From NCBI RefSeq assembly GCF_026184235.1, contig NZ_CP110806.1, forward strand, positions 930,001-994,000: a DNA stretch of 64,000 nt, in the 5' to 3' direction. Both the position numbers and the translations under genes were made by a program. Shown here one piece after another: positions 51,264 to 59,611 of this stretch. The notes beneath the pieces were generated by a model. The model was not told the origin of the DNA, ran no database searches, and saw nothing but the letters and a program-made list of their open reading frames with translations. The stretch comes from Cellulomonas sp. S1-8. GTDB lineage: Bacteria > Actinomycetota > Actinomycetes > Actinomycetales > Cellulomonadaceae. Numbering within the stretch: position 1 is the stretch's first letter; every line of letters starts with the position of its first letter.

Positions 51264-51314
51264 CGACGACGGGACCGGGCGAGGAACCGAAGTCCACGCC
51301 CGGCCCCGTCGTCG
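51264..51314. terminator. Bidirectional hairpin after oleD
   Basis: An 18-bp stem (51264-51281 with 51297-51314) with one mismatch and a 15-nt loop, directly between convergent stops of oleD and the membrane protein gene. Confidence 0.8.
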
Positions 51315-51319
51315 AGGCG

Positions 51320-51928
51320 TCAGACCTGGCCGGGCGAGGGCTGCGGGTCCGTCGCGGGAGCGATCGCGGCCGCAGGGGCGGGCACGGCCGCGGGAGCGGG
51401 TGCGGCCTCGGACGCCGACGCGAGGGCGGGCTCGTCCGGCGTCCGCGCGGCGGCGAACGCCGCGCGCAGGGTCGCGAAGGAGCCGAGGGCACCGAAGCCG
51501 AGCGCCCAGGCGAAGTCGGGCATGTAGTCGGGGAGAGCCTCGGGCAGGACGTCCCAGAACAGCGGCCAGAAGCCCGCCTGGGTGAAGGACTCCCAGGCGC
51601 TGAGCCCGCTCGCCTCGCCGAAGGCCACCGCAGCGTCGTAGACGATCCCGGCGAAGAAGGCGACGACGAGGGTGACGGCTGTCGTCAGGAGCACCACCGC
51701 GGCGCCCACCCGGCTGATCCGGCCGGCGCCCCAGACGTACAGGCGCAGTGCGACGAACGCGACGACGGCACCGACGATCGCGGCGACGAAGCCGAGGCCC
51801 CACACGATCACCCAGGCCGCGACTCCGACCGGCAGGGTGACGAGGGCGGCGAGCGTCCCGCGTCCGATGTTCTCGCGGGCCGCGGCGGGCGGCGTCGGCG
51901 CGACGACGTCGGCGGAGGTGTCAGACAT
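51320..51928 (-). CDS. Hypothetical membrane protein, four helices
   Basis: A 202-residue protein with helices near residues 24-48 (TLAALVTLPVGVAAWVIVWG), 51-68 (AAIVGAVVAFVALRLYV), 76-98 (VGAAVVLLTTAVTLVVAFFAG) and about 140-158 (FAWALGFGALGSFATL), then an Ala/Pro-rich cytoplasmic tail ending PQPSPGQV. ATG 51928 follows GGGAG. No family recognised; similar four-helix proteins with disordered tails are common in actinobacteria. Confidence 0.75.
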   Translation of the reverse strand: MSDTSADVVAPTPPAAARENIGRGTLAALVTLPVGVAAWVIVWGLGFVAAIVGAVVAFVALRLYVWGAGRISRVGAAVVLLTTAVTLVVAFFAGIVYDAAVAFGEASGLSAWESFTQAGFWPLFWDVLPEALPDYMPDFAWALGFGALGSFATLRAAFAAARTPDEPALASASEAAPAPAAVPAPAAAIAPATDPQPSPGQV

Positions 51929-52426
51929 GGGGACTCCCGGATGGTGGCCCAGGACAGCCCTGGGCGAGCGGGAGCAGCGTAGCGATCGGGGAGCACCCTG
52001 CACGGGCGTTTTCCACAGGCGCAGGACAGGCGGACACGGCAGGGCGTGCGCGGCCCGCGCCCGGCCTGCAACCGACCCGCAACCGGCCCGCACCCGACCC
52101 CCCGAGCGGGTGAGGATCGTCACGGATCATCGTGTCCAGGCGCGGTGGACCCCGACCGTGCGCCAGACTGGAGGTCCTCCGGTCGTCGCGCGCGGTCCCA
52201 CGGACCGTGCCGCGGTGGTTCACCGGACGCCGGAGCGTGGCAGCATCGGCGTGAGCACAGGGCGGCGCCGACGACGCGCCGCGCGAACGGCCCGGACGTC
52301 CGTGTCCGCGCCCGGGCACCGAACGACCGCGTCCGCGGTCGCGAGGTGGCGCCCGACCGTTCGGTGTGGCCGCGACAGTGACGCGCTGCGCCGCGATCGC
52401 GGCGCGGACGTCGAGAAGGAGGAGCT
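51929..52426. other. 500-bp gap before the SNF2 gene, no gene seen
   Basis: Long open frames on both strands here are typical of GC-rich DNA and match no recognisable protein. The right end holds AAGGAGG (52416-52422), the ribosome site of the helicase. No strong palindrome or promoter stands out. Confidence 0.5.
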
Positions 52427-54616
52427 GTGGCACGACCTGGCCAGCGCCGGTCCGGTCGCGCGCGCACCGAGCCCGGCGCCGAGCGACGCGGCGCTCCGCG
52501 CACCGACCCCGGCACCCAGCGCCGTCGCTCCTCACGTCCCGCCGAGCAGGGCATCATCCCGGTGCTCGCGGGGCTCGCCCGCGAGGTCGACGCCGCGGTG
52601 CAACGTCCCCCGACGCGTCCGGCGGTACGCACCAAGTTTCAGGTCGTGGCTCTGCTGGTGCGCGAGGAACGGGCCCGGTTGATGGCCGGCGGCGGCCCGA
52701 ACGAGCGCCGCGCGAAGGACCTCAAGCGACTCGACGAGGTCGCCACGCAGCTGGCCAGGACGGCGGCCCGGGACACCTCCCTGCTGGAGCTCCTGGCCGA
52801 GGACGCCCGCGTCTCCGACGCCGCGAGGGCCTACAAGGCCACCGTGATGCGCGCCGGAGGCCTGGAGCCGCCCGAGGAGCCCGAGCCCGCCGCGCCGGCC
52901 GCCCCGGTCGCACCCGCTCCGGGCACCGAGAAGCGCGTGGTGCCGCGCTCGGTGATCTCGCGGCAGCTCGCCAACCCGTTCCTCGCACCGGACTTCGAGG
53001 CCGCGGCACAGCGGGCCGCTCCCCGGGCGCGCAGGCTGGCGGGCTGGGAGCTGCTCGACCCCCTCTTCCGGTCCTTCGAGGAGGCGGCGACCGGCGCGCC
53101 CGCCTGCATGCCGCTGCCCGAGCCGCGCCCGGTGCCGACGCCCGCCGGCCGGGAGCTGATGCCGCACCAGGCCCGGGTCGTCGCGGCCGCCGCCCGTGGC
53201 CACCGCACGTTCCTGCTCGCCGACGAGCCGGGGCTCGGCAAGACCGCCCAGGCTCTGCTCGCCGCCCAGGCGGCCGACGCGTTCCCGCTCCTGGTCGTCG
53301 TCCCCAACGTCGTCAAGACGAACTGGGCCCACGAGGTCGGTCTGTGGACGCCGCTGCGCCAGCCCACCGTGGTCCACGGCGACGGCGACAAGATGGACGG
53401 GTTCGCGGACGTCGTGATCGTCAACTACGAGATCCTCGACCGGCACGTCGGCTGGCTCGGCGACCTCGGCTTCCGCGGCATGGTCGTCGACGAGGCGCAC
53501 TTCATCAAGAACACGAGCTCCCAGCGCTCCAAGCACGTCCTGGCGCTCTCCGAGCGAATCCGCGCGCGCACCGCCCGGCCGCTGCTCATGGCGCTGACCG
53601 GGACGCCGCTGATCAACGACATCGAGGACTTCCGCGCGATCTGGCAGTACCTCGGCTGGATCGACGCCACCAAGCCGCTCGGCAGCCTGATGGAAGCTCT
53701 CGAGGACACCGGCCTCACCCCGGCGGACCGGGGCTTCTACGCCGCCGCCCGCACCGCCGTCATCGACATGGGCATCGTGCGTCGTCGCAAGATCGACGTG
53801 GTCGCCGACATCCCGGCGCGCCGGGTGGCGGACCTGCCCGTCGAGCTCGACGGCGCCGTCGGCCGCTCGATCCGTGCCGCCGAGGAGGCGCTCGCCCAGC
53901 GGCTGGTCGGCCGCTACCGGGCCGCCGTCGCGGCACGCGGCGCCGAGGTGGACGGGGTCGACCCGGACCTCGCGCGTCGGGTCGCCGCCGCCGAGCTCAA
54001 GGACGCGAGCTCGAAGGCCGGGGGCGAGAACGTCTTCACGATGGTCCGCCGGATCGGCCAGGCCAAGGCCGGGCTGGCCGCGGACTACGCCGCGCAGCTG
54101 GCCCGCAACGTCGGCAAGGTCGTGTTCTTCGCCAAGCACGTCGACGTGATGGACACCGCCGAGCAGACCTTCGCCGACCGCGGCATCCGGTACGCCTCGA
54201 TCCGCGGCGACCAGACGCCCCGGGTGCGCGCCAAGAACATCGCCGCGTTCGTCGACGACCCCGAGGTGGCGGTCGTGGTGTGCTCGCTGACGGCCGCCGG
54301 TGTGGGGCTGAACCTGCAGGTCGCGTCCAACCTGGTGCTGGCCGAGCTGTCCTGGACGCACGCCGAGCAGACCCAGGCCATCGACCGGATCCACCGCATC
54401 GGCCAGGACGAGCCCGTCACCGCGTGGCGGATCATCGCCGCGCAGACCATCGACTCCAGGATCGCCGAGCTGATCGACGCCAAGTCAGGTCTGGCCGCCC
54501 GCGCGCTGGACGGGGCGGGGGAGGACGACGACACGTCGTCCACGGACGTGCAGCTCGACGCCCTGGTCGGGCTGCTCACCGACGCGCTCGCGGACGAGGG
54601 CGCGGGCTGGGCGTGA
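52427..54616 (+). CDS. SNF2-family DEAD/H helicase
   Basis: A 729-residue ATPase. After a basic, disordered 40-residue N-terminus and a helical region, the core carries motif I DEPGLGKTAQALL (about 265), motif Ia VVVPNVVKTNW, motif II VDEAHFIKN (about 354), motif III ALTGTPL, then motif V AAGVGLNLQVAS and motif VI QAIDRIHRIGQ (about 650), the SNF2/RapA set. It should translocate on double-stranded DNA or remodel protein-DNA complexes. No nuclease or zinc-finger domain is fused. GTG 52427 follows a perfect AAGGAGG. Its stop overlaps a tiny zinc-ribbon gene. Similar stand-alone SNF2 proteins occur in phage-defence loci. Confidence 0.93.
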   Translation: MARPGQRRSGRARTEPGAERRGAPRTDPGTQRRRSSRPAEQGIIPVLAGLAREVDAAVQRPPTRPAVRTKFQVVALLVREERARLMAGGGPNERRAKDLKRLDEVATQLARTAARDTSLLELLAEDARVSDAARAYKATVMRAGGLEPPEEPEPAAPAAPVAPAPGTEKRVVPRSVISRQLANPFLAPDFEAAAQRAAPRARRLAGWELLDPLFRSFEEAATGAPACMPLPEPRPVPTPAGRELMPHQARVVAAAARGHRTFLLADEPGLGKTAQALLAAQAADAFPLLVVVPNVVKTNWAHEVGLWTPLRQPTVVHGDGDKMDGFADVVIVNYEILDRHVGWLGDLGFRGMVVDEAHFIKNTSSQRSKHVLALSERIRARTARPLLMALTGTPLINDIEDFRAIWQYLGWIDATKPLGSLMEALEDTGLTPADRGFYAAARTAVIDMGIVRRRKIDVVADIPARRVADLPVELDGAVGRSIRAAEEALAQRLVGRYRAAVAARGAEVDGVDPDLARRVAAAELKDASSKAGGENVFTMVRRIGQAKAGLAADYAAQLARNVGKVVFFAKHVDVMDTAEQTFADRGIRYASIRGDQTPRVRAKNIAAFVDDPEVAVVVCSLTAAGVGLNLQVASNLVLAELSWTHAEQTQAIDRIHRIGQDEPVTAWRIIAAQTIDSRIAELIDAKSGLAARALDGAGEDDDTSSTDVQLDALVGLLTDALADEGAGWA

Positions 54617-54759
54617 GGGTCAGGTTCCTCTGCCGGCTGCTCGGTCACCGCCCGACGAAGATCCCGCGCGACGACGAGGGCGGCGGGTTCTCGTACGCGT
54701 GCCTGCGGTGCGGCGCCGAGGGCATCCGCCCCCCGGCACCCCCGTCAGCACGCCGGTAG
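54613..54759 (+). CDS. 48-residue zinc-ribbon-like protein coupled to the helicase
   Basis: GTG 54613 overlaps the helicase stop (GTGA). The product is RVRFLCRLLGHRPTKIPRDD followed by a YACLRCGAEG knuckle and a Pro-rich end. C-x-x-L-G-H plus C-x-x-C-G recalls the small DUF1660-type phage proteins (CRLLGH...C-x-x-C). Too short for ordinary gene tracks but supported by coupling and motif. It could bind zinc with Cys6, His11 and the CxxC and act as helicase accessory. Function unknown. Confidence 0.65.
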   Translation: MRVRFLCRLLGHRPTKIPRDDEGGGFSYACLRCGAEGIRPPAPPSARR

Positions 54760-54854
54760 CGCCCCCCGGGGAACCCCCCCGCGAACCGCTTGCTCGCGGC
54801 CCGCGGGACCATCGAGAGCGAGGCTGTCGACCGGCTGCCAGCGGCGACGACGCC

Positions 54855-55412
54855 TCACCATCCCCGCGTGCCGGCTCCGCCCTTGAACGGACCGACGACC
54901 CGGCTGGTCCGCCAGCCGCCGTAGAAGTCACCGTCCTGCGCCTCGACCCGCTCGCCGTCGACGCTGCACGTCAGGCCGTCGGGGTACAGCGCGACGTGGT
55001 CGACGAGGGCCTCGTAGCCGGGCGACGGCGTCGGGTACCCCCAGGCGGCTCGCGGCAGCACCACCCGGCGGCCGCGCTCGTCCGTGCCGACGGTGTCGTA
55101 GTACACGGCCCGGCCCTTGAACTCGCAGGACGTCGTGACCCCGTCGACGGGCACGAGCGCGCCGTCGGCTACGTCGCTGAGCGGCAGGTAGTACGTCGGC
55201 GGGTGCGAGGTCTCCAGGACGCGCAGCGCCCGGCGCGTGTCCGCGACGACGGTCGCGCCGAGGACCACGAGGACGTGCTCCGTGCTCGGCGCCACCAGCG
55301 GCGGGCGCGGGTAGTCCCAGACGGACTCCTGACCAGGCCCCGGAGCGACCGCGGCACGGCCCCCCGGCGGTGGTGTGCGCGGTCGCCATGGGCCGCCGTT
55401 CTCCGGACTCAT
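54855..55412 (-). CDS. DUF427 domain protein
   Basis: A 185-residue protein. VWDYPRPPLVAPSTEHVLVV and LETSHPPTYYLPLSDV followed by SCEFKGRAVYYDTV and PSPGYEALVDHVALYPD are the DUF427 pattern (ETSHPPTYYxP, CxFKGxAxYW, hydrophobic YP end). Usually this domain has W in the CEWKGxAxYW element; here F and Y appear. The fold is beta-barrel like; role unknown. ATG 55412 with weak ribosome site. Faces HAF protein 4 across a 204-bp gap with a symmetric site. Confidence 0.9.
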   Translation of the reverse strand: MSPENGGPWRPRTPPPGGRAAVAPGPGQESVWDYPRPPLVAPSTEHVLVVLGATVVADTRRALRVLETSHPPTYYLPLSDVADGALVPVDGVTTSCEFKGRAVYYDTVGTDERGRRVVLPRAAWGYPTPSPGYEALVDHVALYPDGLTCSVDGERVEAQDGDFYGGWRTSRVVGPFKGGAGTRGW

Positions 55413-55532
55413 GTCACCACTATGACCGCCGGGGCGCGGTGTCGCGGGCGGGCGTCGCGTCTGGGCTCGATCCGTGCGGGCGGCCGGGTGAACTGCTCGT
55501 TCGGGCCTACGCCGTCACGGGGCCCGGCGATA

Positions 55533-55563
55533 GCGTGAAACGGGCGAATCGCCCATGTCACGC
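55533..55563. promoter_or_regulatory. Nested inverted repeat GCGTGA/GGGCGA...TCGCCC/TCACGC
   Basis: Outer arms GCGTGA (55533-55538) and TCACGC (55558-55563) enclose inner arms GGGCGA (55542-55547) and TCGCCC (55549-55554). It lies 53 bp before the HAF protein 4 start and in the divergent gap to the DUF427 gene. Likely operator or leader hairpin. Confidence 0.55.
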
Positions 55564-55616
55564 GGTCGCTGCCGGTCCGGCCGGCAAGTGACCTGGATCC
55601 ACCGGGGGGTGGCGTC

Positions 55617-56696
55617 ATGGCTCGGATCGGGGCTGTTCTGCTCGTGGCGGCGATGGGTGCCGGTGCAGCTGCGCCGGTGGCGGAGGGGTACGAGACGGAG
55701 GGCCACGGCGGGCCGCCGCCGTACCGGTTCACCTACGAGGCGATCGACCTCGGCAACCTCGGGGACGCCGGGTCCGGGCCGTCGGTCGCAGCCGCCGTCA
55801 ACGACGCGGGCGTCGTCGTCGGCACCACCCGGACGGTCGACGGGCTCGAGGTGGCGTTCGTGTGGACCAGAGCCGGCGGGATGGCGGCGATCGCGGTGCC
55901 CGGGGCGGTCCAGTCGCAGGCCGCCGACGTCAACGACCGCGGTCAGGTCGCCGGGACCGCGACCTACCCGGACGGGGGGACCCGCCCGTTCGTGTGGAGC
56001 CCCCGCACAGGTCGCACCACGGACCTCGGGACGCTCGGCGGCCAGTACGCCCGCGCGGCCGCGATCAACGACCGCGGCCAGGTCGTCGGCACGTCGGGGA
56101 GCGCCAGCGGGGAGGACCGCGCGTTCCTCTGGAGCCCACGGGCCGGCGCGATGCGCGACCTCGGCACCCTCGGCGGCGGGTCGTCGAGCGCCTACGGCCT
56201 CAACGACCGCGGCCAGGTGGTCGGGGACGCCGCGACGGCCGACGGGCTCGGGCACGCGTTCGTCTGGGACCCCCGCAGCGGGCAGATGACCGATCTGGGC
56301 GTGCTGCCGGGCGGCGTCGTGTCGTTCGGGCGCGGGATCAACGACCGGGGCGACGTGACCGGGTGGTCGGCCGACGTCGCGGACGACAGCTCCGTGGCCT
56401 TCCTCTGGTCGGCGAGGACCCGCACGATGCAGCCGCTCGCCGGGCTCGGTGCGGGGTCGTCGGAGGCGATCGGGATCACCGACAAGGGGGTGGTCGTCGG
56501 GACGAGGTCCGCCACTGGGGAGTTCCGCGCCTTCGTGTGGCAGCCGCGACCCGCGGGCGCCGTCGACCTCGTCGGACCGTACGGCGGCAGCTCGTTCGCG
56601 TACGGCACCTCCGACAAGGGCTACGTCGTCGGCAGCGCGACGGGCGTCGAGAACGGCGTCGCGGTGCTCTGGCTCCCGCGCAGGGCAGGGCGCTGA
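55617..56696 (+). CDS. Secreted HAF-repeat protein 4 (canonical HAF type)
   Basis: A 359-residue exported protein. ATG 55617 follows GGGGGGTGG and opens a signal peptide (IGAVLLVAAMGAGAAAPVA). It has about seven classic HAF units: for example LGTLGGQYARAAAINDRGQV, VVGTSGSASGEDRAFLWSP and LGTLGGGSSSAYGLNDRGQV with the repeated AFLW/AFVW that gives the family name. Unlike HAF 1, 2, 3 and 5 it lacks the WVLG-x-PV C-terminal block, so it is a separate branch. Predicted beta-propeller on the cell exterior; function unknown. Confidence 0.88.
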   Translation: MARIGAVLLVAAMGAGAAAPVAEGYETEGHGGPPPYRFTYEAIDLGNLGDAGSGPSVAAAVNDAGVVVGTTRTVDGLEVAFVWTRAGGMAAIAVPGAVQSQAADVNDRGQVAGTATYPDGGTRPFVWSPRTGRTTDLGTLGGQYARAAAINDRGQVVGTSGSASGEDRAFLWSPRAGAMRDLGTLGGGSSSAYGLNDRGQVVGDAATADGLGHAFVWDPRSGQMTDLGVLPGGVVSFGRGINDRGDVTGWSADVADDSSVAFLWSARTRTMQPLAGLGAGSSEAIGITDKGVVVGTRSATGEFRAFVWQPRPAGAVDLVGPYGGSSFAYGTSDKGYVVGSATGVENGVAVLWLPRRAGR

Positions 56697-56788
56697 CGGC
56701 TGCGGCGTCTCACGGTCGACGCAGTCGTAGTCGAGGAGCCACTCCCTGAGGGTTGCGGATTTTTCGTTTCACCGCGCATGCTGAGTGC

Positions 56789-57280
56789 ATGAGCGTCGCT
56801 ATCCCCCTCCCGGTCACGCTGCCGTCCGACGACAGCGCGGCCGTCGACGCGCTCGCGCGGATGCTCCACGCACCCAGCGCCCGCCTCGTCGGTCCTGACG
56901 GCACGGAGGTCGCGCTCCCGGCCGAGGTGCACGACGTGCTGCTGCAGGTGGTCGAGGCGATGCAGCACGGACAGGCGATCACTGTCGCCGCACACTCGAC
57001 GCGGTTGACCACGAGCCAGGCCGCTGAGCTCCTTGGCATCTCGCGACCTACGCTGGTCAAGCTGCTCGAGCGGAACGAGATCCCGTTCGAGAAGTCGAGC
57101 CGCCACCGCCGGGTACGGCTCGACGACGTGATCGCCTACCGCGAGCAGCGTCGCGTCGCGCGTCGCGACCTCCTGGACGAGATGACGCGCCATGCCGTCG
57201 AGGACGACCTCTACGACGTCGACGCCGCGGACTACACCGACGCCCTGGAGGTCGCTCGGAAGGCGGGACCTGCCGAGTGA
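56789..57280 (+). CDS. Excisionase-type HTH antitoxin
   Basis: A 163-residue protein. The N-terminal 75 residues form an alpha/beta segment (PSARLVGPDGTEVALPAEVH), then the MerR/Xis-type HTH STRLTTSQAAELLGISRPTL with RRVRLDDVIAYREQRR, and an acidic C-terminal tail (DDLYDVDAADYTDAL) that likely wraps the toxin. Stop overlaps the GTG of a PIN gene, the known layout of HTH-antitoxin/PIN pairs in actinobacteria. ATG 56789 has no ribosome site; the AT-rich TTTTTCGTTTCAC upstream may be a leaderless promoter. Confidence 0.85.
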   Translation: MSVAIPLPVTLPSDDSAAVDALARMLHAPSARLVGPDGTEVALPAEVHDVLLQVVEAMQHGQAITVAAHSTRLTTSQAAELLGISRPTLVKLLERNEIPFEKSSRHRRVRLDDVIAYREQRRVARRDLLDEMTRHAVEDDLYDVDAADYTDALEVARKAGPAE

Positions 57281-57840
57281 CGTTCGCCGCCGTGCTGGAC
57301 GCCAACGTCCTGGTGCCCGTCGCTCTCGCGGACACGTTGCTCCGCGCGGCGGAGGCGGGCCTCTATCGGCCGCTGTGGTCGGCGCGCATCCTGGCGGAGG
57401 TCCGCTCCGCGATCCTCCGGGTGCACCCCGGGCTGGACCCCAGGCGCGTCGATGTGCGGCTGCACGCGATGAACCTCGCCTTCGACGATGCGCTCGTCGA
57501 GGGGTGGCAGCCGCTCGTCGAGGGCATCGAGCTGGGGGCCGACCCGGATGACCGGCATGTGGTCGCGGCCGCCCTTCGAGGAGGAGCGGAGGCGGTCGTC
57601 ACAGCGAACGTCCAAGACTTCCCAGCGGCTGCGATGTCCGCGTTGGGTCTGCACACGGTCTCCCCGGACGACTTCCTCCTCGACCTGGCGGATCTCGACG
57701 AAGAGACGATGGTGCGCGTGATCCGCGAGCATGCGCAGGCAAAGACCTGGCCGCCGATGACGTCCACGCAGGTGCTCGATGCCCTGGCACGGGCTGGGGT
57801 GCCCGCGTTTGCCCGGCATCTCACGGGTCTGACGGGTTGA
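57277..57840 (+). CDS. PIN-domain ribonuclease toxin
   Basis: A 187-residue toxin. First acidic residue in AVLDANVLVPV, second in the helix RILAEVRSAIL, third set DPDDRHVVAAALRGGAEAVV and the final TANVQDFP give the four-acid PIN metal site. The C-terminal 50 residues are longer than in VapC. Translation is coupled to the antitoxin (GTGA). Predicted to cut RNA when released. No third gene follows in the transcript. Confidence 0.9.
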   Translation: MTFAAVLDANVLVPVALADTLLRAAEAGLYRPLWSARILAEVRSAILRVHPGLDPRRVDVRLHAMNLAFDDALVEGWQPLVEGIELGADPDDRHVVAAALRGGAEAVVTANVQDFPAAAMSALGLHTVSPDDFLLDLADLDEETMVRVIREHAQAKTWPPMTSTQVLDALARAGVPAFARHLTGLTG

Positions 57841-57908
57841 GGCCACCACGTGGCGGCAGGCTGCCCCACGCTGGTCGCACTCCGCGCGAGCTGCGACACG
57901 AGGTCGCG

Positions 57909-58784
57909 TCAGGCGGCAGGAAAGGCCCGGGCGAGGCTGCGGTGGACCGCCTCGATCTGCTCGCCCGTCATCGCGCCGGGTGCGATGACGCGCTCGACGA
58001 GCTTCCGGGGCCACAGGACGGCGACATCGGAGATCAGGAACGAGCCGCCGAACAGTGGCCAGTCGGCGTCGACGAAGCACAACGCTGCGTGCACAGGCGT
58101 GTCGGGCCGGTCAGCCGCGTCGAGAGCCGCCCGGACGAGGGCGACCTGCTTGTGGATGCCGTCGACGAGGCCGGTGCAGTCGCGGGACCCGACGGCGAGC
58201 TTGTGCACCCGTGGGCGGATGAGCCCGCCTTCGGCGCGGAGGTTCGGCCGACCCTTGTAGCGCTTGGCGTCGATGACGTGGACACCCGTCGGGCCGACGG
58301 CGATGTGGTCGATGTTCGCGCGGGTCCGCGGGATGCGGCGGTCGTGCAGCAGTCGGACGCCCCGGGTGGCGAGGGCGTCGAGCGTGGCGCCGAGCAGCTC
58401 CTCGCCTCGCGCGCCGCGTGCCCAGGCGGTCGTGCTCTGGGGCTCGTCGCTCACCGCGAGAATGAGCCCACCGAGCCGCGGATGAGCCTCTCGGATCCGC
58501 GTCTCGCGCTTGGCCGACCGCCGCTCGTACTCCCGCCGGGCGGACGACCCTGCCGTACCGGACTCGACGGCCGGTTCCGCGGCTGCGGCCAGGTCGGCGG
58601 CCGGTGAGCCCGTCGCCGTCGCCGTCGGCTCGGGGCAGACGAGGCACTGGACTGCCCTCGTCGCCTTGAGGTAGACCGCACGCGATCCGGCGTCGAGCGC
58701 GGTACCGCACGTCTCGCAGGCCCCCGCGTACCGCAGCCTCATCAACTTCGGCGACGCGCCGGCGATGTCTTCCGAAGGGGTCAT
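57909..58784 (-). CDS. NERD-domain protein with N-terminal zinc knuckle
   Basis: A 291-residue protein. Residues 15-60 have two CxxC pairs (GACETCGTAL and AVQCLVCPEP), residues about 125-240 the nuclease-related NERD domain: ARGARGEELLGATLDAL, RIPRTRANIDHIAVGPTGVHVIDAK (here the D...DAK active pattern split as IDHIAVGPTGV and IDAKRYKG) and later LCFVDADWP. NERD is related to restriction-type nuclease folds. ATG 58784 is placed before the zinc knuckle. NERD proteins are frequent in defence and plasmid contexts; here the gene lies opposite a toxin pair. Confidence 0.88.
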   Translation of the reverse strand: MTPSEDIAGASPKLMRLRYAGACETCGTALDAGSRAVYLKATRAVQCLVCPEPTATATGSPAADLAAAAEPAVESGTAGSSARREYERRSAKRETRIREAHPRLGGLILAVSDEPQSTTAWARGARGEELLGATLDALATRGVRLLHDRRIPRTRANIDHIAVGPTGVHVIDAKRYKGRPNLRAEGGLIRPRVHKLAVGSRDCTGLVDGIHKQVALVRAALDAADRPDTPVHAALCFVDADWPLFGGSFLISDVAVLWPRKLVERVIAPGAMTGEQIEAVHRSLARAFPAA

Positions 58785-58956
58785 GGTGAGGCATCGACAG
58801 TGAAGTGGGCACGCTCGAGGCCAGATCGGCGACGAACCTGGCGCGGGGTCGAAGCCGCGGGCAAGGAGCGACCTGCTGACGTCGATGTGTTGACTTCTCG
58901 GCACGGTCACCTGGATGGCTGCGGACGCGTCCTCGGCGCGGCAGTACCGTGCGCCC

Positions 58957-59592
58957 ATGACCACCGTCGACGCGGGTGCGCCTGCCCCGGCGGCGGCGCA
59001 CCCGCTGACCGGGTGCACGACGTTCACCATGCGCCGCCGCATCTCCCGCAAGGAGCAGTTCTACGAGATCCGCCCCGTCGGGCCGGACGGGGTCGAGGGC
59101 GACGTCGCGCTGTACGCGAGCCCGAAGCAGCTGAGCCTGCGCGAGGAGTACCGCTTCTCGGCCGACCGGGAGCACACGCGCCGCTGGTTGACAGTCCGGG
59201 CGCGCACGCAGATGAACCTCCTCTACGCGGTCTTCGACGCCGTCGACGAGCGCGGCGCCGCGGCCGGCTTCTTCGAGTACCAGTGGGTGGAGTCGGAGCT
59301 CTTCCACGTGTGGCGCATCGCCGGGCCGGGGTACGACGTCGTCGGCCGCCAGCGCAACCTCGTCGTCGGCATGGCGCGCCAGGTCTACAGCCGGCTGCCG
59401 TTCGCGACCCTCGTCCCGGTGCCGTTCGCCTTCGACGTCGAGTTCCGTGACGCGACGGGCCGGGTGCTGCTGCGTGTCGAGCGTCGGTCCGCGACGCGCA
59501 ACCGGTTCACGGTGACGACGCCCGGGGGCGTCGTCGACGGCAGGGTGGCGGCGGCGATGACGCTGCTGCTCGACTTCCGCGGTCAGGCCTGA
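58957..59592 (+). CDS. Hypothetical protein, possible LURP-one/scramblase-like barrel
   Basis: A 211-residue protein. Tubby/scramblase-like features: an initial TMRRRISRKEQFYEIRPVGP strand pair, charged loops alternating with strands (FFEYQWVESELFHVWRIAGP, MARQVYSRLPFATLVPVPF), and a final VRVAAAMTLLLDF-type helix (here GRVAAAMTLLLDFRGQA), as in LURP-one-related barrels that end in a hydrophobic helix. This is a resemblance, not a firm match. ATG 58957. Followed convergently by rsbP-like gene 19 bp away. Confidence 0.55.
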   Translation: MTTVDAGAPAPAAAHPLTGCTTFTMRRRISRKEQFYEIRPVGPDGVEGDVALYASPKQLSLREEYRFSADREHTRRWLTVRARTQMNLLYAVFDAVDERGAAAGFFEYQWVESELFHVWRIAGPGYDVVGRQRNLVVGMARQVYSRLPFATLVPVPFAFDVEFRDATGRVLLRVERRSATRNRFTVTTPGGVVDGRVAAAMTLLLDFRGQA

Positions 59593-59611
59593 CGGACCCG
59601 GGCGCTCGAGG

